From Methanocellales archaeon (GTDB lineage: Archaea > Halobacteriota > UBA148 > JAUWXC01): 5,698 nucleotides of DNA. Shown piece by piece: positions 1 through 5,463 of the stretch (its first letter is position 1; the number at the start of each line of letters is the position of its first letter). A program made the translations under genes and the position numbers. A model generated the notes under the pieces. It worked only from the letters and a program-made list of their open reading frames with translations, was not told where the DNA came from and did not search any database. The stretch lies in the NCBI GenBank assembly GCA_030616565.1, contig JAUWXC010000056.1, forward strand, positions 1 to 5,698, written 5' to 3'.

Positions 1-254
1 AGGAACAGCTCCTTCAGTTAGCCAGTACATATCCAGAGGAGAGGAGTCTGCTCATAGAGTTTCCAGATATCGATAAAAAAGATCCAGAACTTGCCGATGC
101 TCTATTAGAGAGACCTCCAGATCTGGCAGAATTTCATGAGGTCTCTCTAATAGAGCATCGGCAAGTTCTGGATCTTTTTTATCGATATCTGGAAACTCTA
201 TGAGCAGACTCCTCTCCTCTGGATATGTACTGGCTAACTGAAGGAGCCGTTCCT
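1..254. repeat. Near-perfect 117-bp inverted repeat (hairpin) within the mcm 5' end
   Basis: Positions 1-117 are the reverse complement of 138-254, with a single mismatch (A at 7 against C at 248) and a 20-nt spacer at 118-137. The right arm is continuous with the mcm start codon and the upstream operon, so it is the native copy; the left arm is the same coding sequence turned around. A perfect 10-bp palindrome, CCAGATCTGG (117-126), sits at the turn. The arm reaches the first base of the window, so its true length is at least 117 bp. The pattern fits a fold-back chimera from amplification or assembly at a contig end; a genuine inverted duplication is possible but less likely. The one mismatch would change an MCM Arg codon (CGG) to Gln (CAG) in the left copy. 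Confidence 0.95.
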
Positions 255-306
255 TGTAGTACTGCTCTAAAAACTCCTCCCATCTTGAAACTGTATCGCC
301 CACCAT
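52..306 (-). CDS. mcm: MCM replicative DNA helicase, N-terminal fragment only (broken by inverted repeat)
   Basis: This is the start of the archaeal minichromosome maintenance protein, the hexameric 3'-5' ATPase that unwinds DNA at the replication fork. Residues 1-64 match the MCM N-terminal helical domain: a VSRWEEFLEQYY helix, then the family signature RSLLIEFPDI plus DPELADALLERP. From about residue 65 the frame enters the inverted left arm, so residues 65-84 are an antisense reading and not MCM. Only about a tenth of a normal protein of roughly 700 residues is present; the OB fold, zinc ribbon and AAA+ module are absent. I chose the ATG at 306 (MVGDTVSRW); an in-frame TTG at 315 would add three residues. 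An AAGAG at 316-320 is a weak ribosome-binding candidate. It is the last visible gene of the nuclease-tatD-mcm operon, 36 nt after the tatD stop. MCM identity is firm; the truncation is probably a contig-end artefact. Confidence 0.82.
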   Translation of the reverse strand: MVGDTVSRWEEFLEQYYKERLLQLASTYPEERSLLIEFPDIDKKDPELADALLERPHEILPDLEVSLIEHRQVLDLFYRYLETL

Positions 307-322
307 TTTTTTCAACTCTTCT

Positions 323-346
323 TTTTCATACTAGTTTTCATACTAG
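323..346. repeat. Tandem 12-bp duplication spanning the tatD-like stop codon
   Basis: TTTTCATACTAG occurs twice, back to back and without mismatch (323-334 and 335-346). The stop codon of the TatD-like gene (TAG, complement of 343-345) lies in one copy, and the other copy holds a second in-frame TAG (complement of 331-333). The duplication occupies most of the tatD-mcm spacer. It looks like a small slippage duplication that leaves both reading frames intact; I have no evidence of function. Confidence 0.85.
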
Positions 347-1182
347 ATATCTATCTTAACCCCATATACTTTTTCTGGATGATCTTTGTGGATCGCCCAA
401 AACACATCCTCATCAATGCCCTTTTTGATAAATTGCTTCGTCCTACGTGGAACGGTTTTTGGTCCGAGAACGACGCCCGGTCTATCAGGGTCGTCGATAT
501 AATCGGTTTCCATCATGAATCTGTCCCCTTGTGATAAAGCGACATCCAATGCATCCTCACTAGCGAGTATTGACGGAAAAATGCCGACACTTTGATACTC
601 GGGTATCATCGGGGAAGAATAATGCTTGACTATTTTGTCTTGGGCTAATCCAGCCCTACTTGCCATCTTGGATATCTCTGCTAAACTCTCTGGAGTTACA
701 TTCTCAGTATGTAGCTGAACAGCGCATCCTGCTTCGCTTGCCAATTTCATTCCATAAAACATGATTTCATTGGATGCACACCACTCGGCATCGCTGACCT
801 CATAGTGGGGTCTCCCCGTCTTGATGGCGATCGCATGCCCTTCTTTCACAAAATCGATGGCGATATCCAAGCCACGACATATCAGCTTTTTAGCCCTATT
901 CAGGTCGAAACGTTTTGTTAATCTCGTGAGTTCAGCGGGATGAATCCCGAGAACTGGAAAAGCCGTCACTTCTGTTTGCTCATTTATCATATCCGCAATT
1001 TTTATGGTATGCTCAAACGCTGATTTGAAATCATCTGGAGATGCGACCTCGATGCCAAAACTCTGTGTCGTCTTCGAAACCAAGAATATGTGTGTGCCTC
1101 CCGCTCTCTGAAACTGCTCAGCGGCCATGATCCCAAGACCCTTCAAATCGATGTGCATGTGATTATCGGTAATTGGCATCAT
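343..1182 (-). CDS. TatD-like metal-dependent hydrolase (COG1099-type amidohydrolase fold)
   Basis: This is a predicted TIM-barrel metal hydrolase of the archaeal branch of the TatD family. Bacterial TatD proteins are DNases, but the substrate of this branch is unknown to me. In the 279-residue form, metal-site candidates appear in the expected order: H8 and H10 (DNHMHID), GIHP at 79-82, H158 and E160 (QLHTEN), H187 (KHYSSP) and D227 (METDYID). The segment GRPHY at about 123-127 is typical of the group as I recall it; the residue just before it, where a metal-binding Glu is usual in TatD proteins, appears to be K121 (IKTGRPHY). I chose the ATG at 1182: GGAGGG at 1189-1194 lies 6 nt upstream and the preceding gene stops one base earlier; ATG 1179 is an alternative. 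An upstream in-frame ATG at 1209 would overlap the nuclease gene and ignore this ribosome site. It sits between a nuclease gene and mcm, which suggests a DNA-repair or replication role, but this is inference. Confidence 0.85.
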   Translation of the reverse strand: MMPITDNHMHIDLKGLGIMAAEQFQRAGGTHIFLVSKTTQSFGIEVASPDDFKSAFEHTIKIADMINEQTEVTAFPVLGIHPAELTRLTKRFDLNRAKKLICRGLDIAIDFVKEGHAIAIKTGRPHYEVSDAEWCASNEIMFYGMKLASEAGCAVQLHTENVTPESLAEISKMASRAGLAQDKIVKHYSSPMIPEYQSVGIFPSILASEDALDVALSQGDRFMMETDYIDDPDRPGVVLGPKTVPRRTKQFIKKGIDEDVFWAIHKDHPEKVYGVKIDI

Positions 1183-1183
1183 C

Positions 1184-1648
1184 TCAGTCCCTCCATACTC
1201 TGGGCTCAATTACATAGTGGGCGCCTTTCCTGCGTATTTCTGGGGAACGCACGATTTCGTCCACCGTAAAACCAACTGAACTCTTGGCATACCGTTTTCT
1301 TAGTTCTGTCCATTTTATGATATGCGCCTCCCTCGATTTGCCGCTACCTCTTCTGAGCTCGACCGCCAAAATCCCTCTTCGGCCGGACTTTTTGAGAAAA
1401 TCGTCTATGCGCGGAATCTGGCCGGCGCTAAAATGTTGAGTAAAATAAAGTGCAGCAGCCCCTTTGTCAGTTGACACGCTCTTGCATTCGATGCCCAAGT
1501 AGAAATCCTTGTGAGAGGAGTCAACCAACACATCGACTATTTGCGATGCGAACCTATGCTGTTTTAGCCTATAGGCGATGCCCCCTACCCTGCCCTGCTC
1601 AAAAAACCGGTTAAAAGATTTGACTAGTTCCCATTCAAAGTCTGTCAT
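1184..1648 (-). CDS. PD-(D/E)XK nuclease, Holliday-junction-resolvase (Hjc)-like
   Basis: This small 154-residue protein has a restriction-endonuclease-like nuclease core and probably cuts branched or other structured DNA. The visible pattern is an N-terminal helix with acidic residues E5/E7, a basic R27 strand, D39 in the strand IVDVLVD, and E54-C55-K56 (GIECKSV), giving a complete E...D...ExK active site. This order resembles archaeal Hjc (Glu, Arg, Asp, Glu-x-Lys), though Hjc itself is somewhat shorter and I cannot confirm orthology. The C-terminal part (about 85-154) is basic and lacks a recognisable domain. The ATG at 1648 is preceded by GGAG (1657-1660) with an 8-nt gap. It heads the operon with the TatD-like hydrolase (1-nt gap) and mcm, and diverges from orc1/cdc6. 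It could instead be a general RecB/VRR-like repair nuclease; the nuclease fold is well supported, the exact substrate is not. Confidence 0.75.
   Translation of the reverse strand: MTDFEWELVKSFNRFFEQGRVGGIAYRLKQHRFASQIVDVLVDSSHKDFYLGIECKSVSTDKGAAALYFTQHFSAGQIPRIDDFLKKSGRRGILAVELRRGSGKSREAHIIKWTELRKRYAKSSVGFTVDEIVRSPEIRRKGAHYVIEPRVWRD
1187..1194 (-). promoter_or_regulatory. Ribosome binding site that fixes the tatD-like start
   Basis: On the minus strand GGAGGG (1189-1194) lies inside the last codons of the nuclease gene, 6 nt before ATG 1182 and 9 nt before ATG 1179. It is the strongest Shine-Dalgarno match in the window and argues against the longer reading from 1209. The arrangement stop-1 nt-start suggests translational coupling of the two genes. 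Confidence 0.7.
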
Positions 1649-1801
1649 CTACCATTCTCCAATCTGATGGTTAGTGTTCGATACTACTAAAATATCACTA
1701 AATGATGGGGCGGGGATGTATCATCATGATTATGTACCATAAATGATAGATATGAAAAAGACTTAATCTAAGAGTAGGGTGAAAGTATTTTGGAGCGCAA
1801 A
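1649..1801. promoter_or_regulatory. Divergent promoter region between nuclease operon and orc1/cdc6; candidate origin or autoregulatory site
   Basis: This 153-bp spacer must hold promoters for both directions. For the minus-strand operon, an AT-rich TGATATTTTA (about 1688-1697) is a plausible TATA box roughly 40 nt before ATG 1648. For orc1, CATAAATGAT (around 1739) and CTTAATCTA (1762-1770) are weak TATA candidates. ATGAT/ATCAT cores occur at 1702, 1720, 1723, 1726 and 1743, including the perfect palindrome ATCATGAT (1723-1730); AAATGAT is repeated at 1700 and 1741. A G-rich tract, GATGGGGCGGGG (1704-1715), adjoins the first core. Archaeal origins often lie beside orc1/cdc6 and their origin recognition boxes carry a G-run, but I do not see a canonical ORB here. 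The divergent-promoter role is safe; origin function is a hypothesis. Confidence 0.5.
1792..1795 (+). promoter_or_regulatory. Ribosome binding site deciding the orc1 start
   Basis: GGAG at 1792-1795 is followed by 6 nt and then ATG 1802. It lies inside the region that a start at TTG 1790 would translate, so the ATG is preferred. A GGTGA at 1779-1783 could serve the TTG, which keeps a small doubt. Confidence 0.55.
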
Positions 1802-2914
1802 ATGGCTGAAGACATGTTGTTATGGGACCAGACGATCTTCAAGAACGGCGAGATGTTTGAGCTGGACTACGTGCCAGAGCACTTTCTGCACAGGGAATCC
1901 CAGATGGAGGAGTTGATGTTTAACCTGCGCCCTGCTATTAGAGGTATGAGACCCCTCAACACGCTCTGTTTGGGTCCGCCGGGTACGGGAAAGACCACTG
2001 CCGTACTCAAAATATTTGAAGAGATTGAGAAGCACACCTCATCTGTAGTTCCCGTTCACATCAATTGCCAGGTCGACAATACCAAGTATGGGGTTTTCTC
2101 CAGAGTATTCCAGAAGCTCTATGGGTTTGCCCCACCATCGTCAGGAGTCTCGTTCAAAAAGATATTTGAGGCGATAGTGAAGCACTTGGTAGAAAAGGAG
2201 AAGGTGCTGATTGCTGCCTTGGATGATGTCAATTACTTGTTTTATGAAAATGAGGTGAACGATGTGCTCTATACGCTCCTGCGAGCACATGAGGTGCAGC
2301 CCAAAGCGCGAATTGGCGTTATCGGCATCTTGAGCGATATGAAGCTGCGGTATCCGTTGGATGCGAGAGTTGCGTCCGTGTTCCTACCACGGGAAATTCT
2401 CTTTCCGCCATACACACACGATGAGATCCACGACATCCTGTCGAACAGGATCCAGTATGGATTTTTTCCAGACGTGGTTCTCGAGGATGTTTTGAGCAAG
2501 ATCGTCGAATGTGTCGAAAATTCTGGTGATTTGAGGGTGGGTATTGACCTGCTCAAGAAAGCTGGCCTCAATGCAGAGCGTAGAGCCAGTAAGTGCATAT
2601 CCTTGGAAGATGTTGATAAAGCGTACGAAAGCTCAAGCTCTGTGCATATGAGGCGCATCACCTCATCGCTGGAGGACGATGAAAGGGTGCTACTCAAACT
2701 AATCGCCGAGGGCGGAGAGATCAGGGCAGGAGAACTTTACAAAAAGTTCCAAGAAAGGACAAAGTTAGGGTACACACGATTTCATGAAATGCTGAACAAG
2801 CTGGATACAATTAAACTCATCAATACCCGTTATTCTGGCAAGGGCGCCAGAGGTAGGAGCAGACTCATCTCGGTTGAAAACGCTGATGATGTTTTGAAGG
2901 AATTGAGAGATTGA
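1802..2914 (+). CDS. orc1: Orc1/Cdc6-family replication initiator (AAA+ ATPase with winged helix)
   Basis: This is an archaeal origin-recognition protein that binds origin DNA and helps load the MCM helicase, whose gene lies in the divergent operon. In the 370-residue form the order is: N-terminal LLWDQTIFKN segment, Walker A GPPGTGKTT (58-66), Walker B region around ALDDVNYL (139-146), sensor-1 region GVIGILSD (172-179), sensor-2 GDLRVGIDLL with R245, and a C-terminal winged-helix domain (about 290-370). The Walker B motif reads D-D rather than the usual D-E, and the sensor-1 Asn is not evident, as in a subset of methanogen Orc1/Cdc6 paralogues as I recall them; ATP binding is likely but hydrolysis may be altered. 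Length is slightly short for the family (about 370-420). Start at ATG 1802, supported by GGAG with 6-nt spacing. It overlaps the next gene by 4 nt. Family identity is firm; whether it is the main initiator or a paralogue is not known. Confidence 0.93.
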   Translation: MAEDMLLWDQTIFKNGEMFELDYVPEHFLHRESQMEELMFNLRPAIRGMRPLNTLCLGPPGTGKTTAVLKIFEEIEKHTSSVVPVHINCQVDNTKYGVFSRVFQKLYGFAPPSSGVSFKKIFEAIVKHLVEKEKVLIAALDDVNYLFYENEVNDVLYTLLRAHEVQPKARIGVIGILSDMKLRYPLDARVASVFLPREILFPPYTHDEIHDILSNRIQYGFFPDVVLEDVLSKIVECVENSGDLRVGIDLLKKAGLNAERRASKCISLEDVDKAYESSSSVHMRRITSSLEDDERVLLKLIAEGGEIRAGELYKKFQERTKLGYTRFHEMLNKLDTIKLINTRYSGKGARGRSRLISVENADDVLKELRD

Positions 2915-3672
2915 CCGTTAGGGTATCCGATTTAGTTCTATATTTATCATGTCCGCGCCAGGCGTATTTCGTATCTCGTGGACACAGGTTGGATAGGGCA
3001 ATCACTACCGAGTACGTAGAGCATTTGTTACTCAAAGAACTCGCATATAGATTCCCTTTGTTGATTCAAAATGACGATCTGAGCGAGTTGCCTGCTCATT
3101 TAAGTAGCATCGCAAATGATGCACTGGGCGACTTAGGTGCAATAGAAAAATCACAGATCATGAAAACCATATCAAACATTGATGTCGATGGCATCATGGC
3201 TGGTATGGAAAGTGCCATTGATACACTTGGCAGAGATGCGCTGCTTCAGCGAATTGTGCCATGGAAAACAGGGCATCAAATGTATTCCAAACGCCTCGAC
3301 ATAACAGGTCGTCCAGATAAACTGGTGTTGATCGACGGTGAAATTCTTCCATCTATTATCAAAACTGGTAACAAACCTGAATACAGAGCATGGAAGGATG
3401 AAATGATACAGCTAGCTGCATACGCACTCCTGATTGAGGAGGCGTTTAATAATCCCGTTAATCACGGTCTAATCGAATACGCCAGGTACGGGGAATTTCG
3501 CGATGTTGATATCAAGCAAGCTGATAAAAGGATGGCACTGCGAATCAAGAGTAAGATTCAAAAGATCATAGATGGCACGCTTCCGGATAAGCCGAGAAGA
3601 GTTCCGTGCGAATCCTGTGCCTTCATCGACCTGTGTAGGGTGAAGAAGTCCTTGCTCTCCAGATTCTTTTAA
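2911..3672 (+). CDS. Cas4/RecB-like Fe-S nuclease-fold protein (PD-(D/E)XK superfamily), coupled to orc1
   Basis: This 253-residue protein resembles the Cas4/Dna2-type exonuclease family. Four cysteines are placed as the 4Fe-4S ligands of that family: C14 (YLSCPRQAYF) at the N-terminus and C233, C236, C242 at the C-terminus. The RecB-type core has GRPDKL with D136, then LPSIIKTG with K151, then QLAAY (167-171). Where Cas4 normally has the acid of the ExK motif (PVExK), this protein has I149, so nuclease activity may be lost or rearranged. The start is TTG 2911, overlapping the orc1 stop as TTGA, with AGGA at 2898-2901; no other start lies near the conserved first strand. No CRISPR array or other cas gene is visible, so a CRISPR role is not supported. 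Tight coupling to orc1 points to replication or repair. It converges on the ACT gene with overlapping stops. Confidence 0.8.
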   Translation: MTVRVSDLVLYLSCPRQAYFVSRGHRLDRAITTEYVEHLLLKELAYRFPLLIQNDDLSELPAHLSSIANDALGDLGAIEKSQIMKTISNIDVDGIMAGMESAIDTLGRDALLQRIVPWKTGHQMYSKRLDITGRPDKLVLIDGEILPSIIKTGNKPEYRAWKDEMIQLAAYALLIEEAFNNPVNHGLIEYARYGEFRDVDIKQADKRMALRIKSKIQKIIDGTLPDKPRRVPCESCAFIDLCRVKKSLLSRFF

Positions 3673-3674
3673 AA
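3667..3674. terminator. Shared convergent gene end, possible bidirectional termination site
   Basis: The palindrome TTTTAAAA holds both stop codons: the plus-strand TAA (3670-3672) and the minus-strand TAA (complement of 3669-3671) share the central TTAA. Plus-strand transcripts meet CTTTT, and minus-strand ones meet only a short T run, so any terminator here is weak. There is no stem-loop. Opposing transcripts probably run into each other's genes. Confidence 0.35.
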
Positions 3675-4331
3675 TCGCCGCCCTTTCACCCTGTTGATGT
3701 CGAACTCAGCTGTCCTAGCTACGTGCATCACCGCAAAAGTGCCAGCTTGAACTGGGTCTGTGACGACCAGGTCTGCAGTCTCCGGCACACTTCCTGCCAT
3801 GTTGAGTGCGATTACTGGAATGCCCGCCTTGCGCAACTTTTTAACCTCCTCTGTAATGCGCCCGCCCATCAATGAACCTGCGAGAACTAAAATGGATGCT
3901 CTGTGGAGACGCGAGACTGCATTGACTGCATCTGCAATGGTATCCTCGCCCACCAGCGGAATCGTATCAACGCTGATACGCTCGCCCCTGATGTTATGCC
4001 TGTCTGCCTCGTTAACTGCTCCCATCGCAACCTGGGCAACCTGGGCACCGCCACCAATCACTATCACCCTGGAGCCGTATACCTCTTGGAAAGAAGGGGA
4101 AGTGGTGACCACATGCACGATGTTCTGCGAGGTTAGGTCTGATACGAGTGCGCCTGGATCCTTCACTCCATCAATCTCCATGTAGACGGAGCCTTTTCCC
4201 TTGTGAACACCCCTCTCAAGGATGAACTGCTGCGTGTAGGCTATATTGCCGCCATGTTTTGCCACGATGCCAGCAATATCCCTCAGCACACCTGGCTTAT
4301 CCTTACATATCACATTTATGGCAAGTGTCAT
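3669..4331 (-). CDS. ACT-domain protein with C-terminal DUF5612-like domain
   Basis: This is a 220-residue probable small-molecule sensor. Residues 3-75 form an ACT domain: the motif KDKPGVLRDIAGIVAKHGGNI (10-30) gives the ligand-binding loop and first helix, and the domain ends near IVHVVTTSPS. Residues 85-205 form a separate alpha/beta domain with a glycine-rich VIVIGGGAQVAQVAMG segment and a second glycine-containing loop LAGSLMGGRITEEV (150-163); this matches what I know as the DUF5612 region of methanogen ACT proteins. ACT domains usually bind amino acids, but the ligand and partner cannot be read from the sequence. No catalytic motif is evident. ATG 4331 follows an AAGGT (4340-4344) with 8-nt spacing and lies 15 nt after the mtnA stop, so the two are cotranscribed. 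A regulatory role linked to methionine or methylthioadenosine metabolism is inference from this context only. Confidence 0.75.
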   Translation of the reverse strand: MTLAINVICKDKPGVLRDIAGIVAKHGGNIAYTQQFILERGVHKGKGSVYMEIDGVKDPGALVSDLTSQNIVHVVTTSPSFQEVYGSRVIVIGGGAQVAQVAMGAVNEADRHNIRGERISVDTIPLVGEDTIADAVNAVSRLHRASILVLAGSLMGGRITEEVKKLRKAGIPVIALNMAGSVPETADLVVTDPVQAGTFAVMHVARTAEFDINRVKGRRF

Positions 4332-4346
4332 TCGTATCTACCTTAT

Positions 4347-5372
4347 CTATTTCAACTCCTTAAGCTCTTCGAATGAAAGGGGTGGATAAAATACACCGCG
4401 CTCGGTGATTATGGCCGTTACATTTTCCATTGGTGTGGCATCGAACGCTGGATTGTAGACCTTAACACCCAATGGAGCAATCTGCTCGTCCCCAAAGTAT
4501 TTTAACTCCTGTGGGTCGCGCTCCTCTATCTCCACATCTGATGCACGTTTCTTAAAGTCAAACGTTGACATAGGTGCGGCAACATAGAACGGTATCTTGT
4601 GCTCCTTTGCCATGACCGAAAGCGTGTACGTCCCTATTTTGTTGAATACCGCATCCTCCACGATGCGATCCGCGCCAACGAGAATTTTGTCGACCGTTCC
4701 AGACTTTATCACATGTCCAATCATGCTGTCCGTGATCAGTGTAACAGGAATGTTATCCTGGAGAAGTTCCCACGCCGTTATCCTTGAGCCCTGATTCAAT
4801 GGGCGCGTTTCAGTGGCGATGACCTTTATTCTCTTACCTCCCTCTATGGCAGATCTAACAACGCCAAGAGCGGTACCCCAGTCCACGCATGCCATTCTGC
4901 CGGCATTGCAATGTGTCAGCACAACGTCGCCGTCTTCCAGTAATTTTGCTCCGTTGACGCCTATCTTTTTGCATATTTCTACGTCTTCATCTGCTATTGC
5001 CTTCGCCTCTCCCAGGGCGAGTTCCCTGATGTGAGTTATCGAATGACCGGTCTTTGCCTTGCGGAGGACACTGTCGACACCCCAGGATAGGTTTATAGCA
5101 GTTGGTCTGGTGTTTCGTAAGATCTCTGCGGCATCCTCCAGCTCTTGTATGAGGTCCATGGGGCTTTTCGCCTTGCTCGTCTGTGCCGCAAGCGCAATTC
5201 CGAATGCACCAGCAGCGCCAAGCGCTGGAGCGCCCCTGACACTCAGAGAGCGTATCGCCTCCACCAGAGCGTCTACATCCCCACATTCGACGATATGTCG
5301 CGCTAGAGGCAATTTGGTCTGGTCGACGAATACGATGCAGTTTTTATCATCACTCCAATCAATCGTTCGCAT
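4347..5372 (-). CDS. mtnA: S-methyl-5-thioribose-1-phosphate isomerase (aIF2B-like fold)
   Basis: The enzyme isomerises methylthioribose 1-phosphate to methylthioribulose 1-phosphate in salvage of 5'-methylthioadenosine, a by-product of S-adenosylmethionine use. Numbering from MRTIDW (341 residues), family motifs are DQTKLP (17-22), RGAPALG (46-52), HCNAGRMAC with the catalytic-type C155, ETRPLNQGSR (188-197), DSMIGHVI (215-222) and GADRIV with D235, followed by NKIGTY. Both the Cys and the Asp expected of active isomerases are present, which argues against a pure translation-factor eIF2B subunit. A ribose-1,5-bisphosphate isomerase is a less likely relative, because the TRPLNQGSR and DQTxLP pattern fits MtnA. 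I chose ATG 5372, where the family begins; the open frame extends upstream to 5441, but those residues show no similarity and cross the promoter. The leader looks very short. It is the first gene of an mtnA-ACT operon. Confidence 0.9.
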   Translation of the reverse strand: MRTIDWSDDKNCIVFVDQTKLPLARHIVECGDVDALVEAIRSLSVRGAPALGAAGAFGIALAAQTSKAKSPMDLIQELEDAAEILRNTRPTAINLSWGVDSVLRKAKTGHSITHIRELALGEAKAIADEDVEICKKIGVNGAKLLEDGDVVLTHCNAGRMACVDWGTALGVVRSAIEGGKRIKVIATETRPLNQGSRITAWELLQDNIPVTLITDSMIGHVIKSGTVDKILVGADRIVEDAVFNKIGTYTLSVMAKEHKIPFYVAAPMSTFDFKKRASDVEIEERDPQELKYFGDEQIAPLGVKVYNPAFDATPMENVTAIITERGVFYPPLSFEELKELK

Positions 5373-5396
5373 GGTCCTAGGGAAGTACCGCGCGCT

Positions 5397-5408
5397 GATA
5401 ATAAAAAA
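5397..5408 (-). promoter_or_regulatory. mtnA: Candidate TATA box of the mtnA operon
   Basis: On the minus strand the T/A-only run TTTTTTATTAT is centred about 31 nt before ATG 5372. With the usual archaeal distance of about 25 nt to the start site, transcription would begin near 5378, leaving a leader of only a few bases. This fits the absence of a well-placed Shine-Dalgarno site (only AGGA at 5375-5378, 2 nt from the ATG). No convincing BRE is visible. Confidence 0.45.
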
Positions 5409-5428
5409 GTGTTGTTTTAGAGCAATCT

Positions 5429-5448
5429 TTATCTGTTGCAACAGGTAA
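5429..5448. promoter_or_regulatory. Dyad operator candidate in the mtnA/AN1 divergent promoter
   Basis: CTGTTGCAACAG (5433-5444) is a perfect 12-bp palindrome, and three further base pairs match on each side (TTA/TAA) after one mismatched pair at 5432/5445, making a 20-bp dyad with 9 of 10 pairs matched. It lies just downstream of CTTTATC (5427-5433), the likely TATA box of the AN1 gene, and 16 nt before its ATG, so a bound repressor would block that promoter. It is about 20 nt upstream of the mtnA TATA candidate, where a bound protein could activate. The cognate regulator is unknown. Confidence 0.5.
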
Positions 5449-5463
5449 TCGCATAAACCTCAT

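Noticed and set aside
1..254. Terminal inverted repeat of a transposon or linear element
   Set aside because: The arms are MCM coding sequence, no transposase or target duplication is seen, and the spacer is only 20 nt.
1184..1209. Longer TatD-like start at 1209 overlapping the nuclease gene
   Set aside because: The extra nine residues are not family-like, and the strong GGAGGG ribosome site and stop-start arrangement point to ATG 1182.
1649..1801. Canonical origin recognition boxes
   Set aside because: I found no match to the known dyad-plus-G-run ORB pattern; the local repeats differ, so only a weak origin hypothesis is retained.
1820..2697. Minus-strand open frames of 71 and 142 codons inside orc1
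   Set aside because: They lie wholly inside orc1, which has full family motifs; their translations are low-complexity and match nothing I recognise.
2911..3672. Evidence for a CRISPR-Cas locus from the Cas4-like gene
   Set aside because: No repeat-spacer array and no other cas gene is present; the gene is coupled to orc1, and Cas4-like proteins also occur outside CRISPR systems.
3760..4185. Plus-strand open frames opposite the ACT gene
   Set aside because: They are antisense to a well-supported ACT-domain gene and have no recognisable domain or ribosome site.
5373..5441. Extended N-terminus of mtnA from 5441
   Set aside because: These 23 residues have no MtnA similarity and lie across the TATA candidate and part of the dyad; the family starts at MRTIDW.
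4597..5448. Several open frames overlapping mtnA on both strands
   Set aside because: All are in the shadow of mtnA, whose motifs are continuous over its full length.
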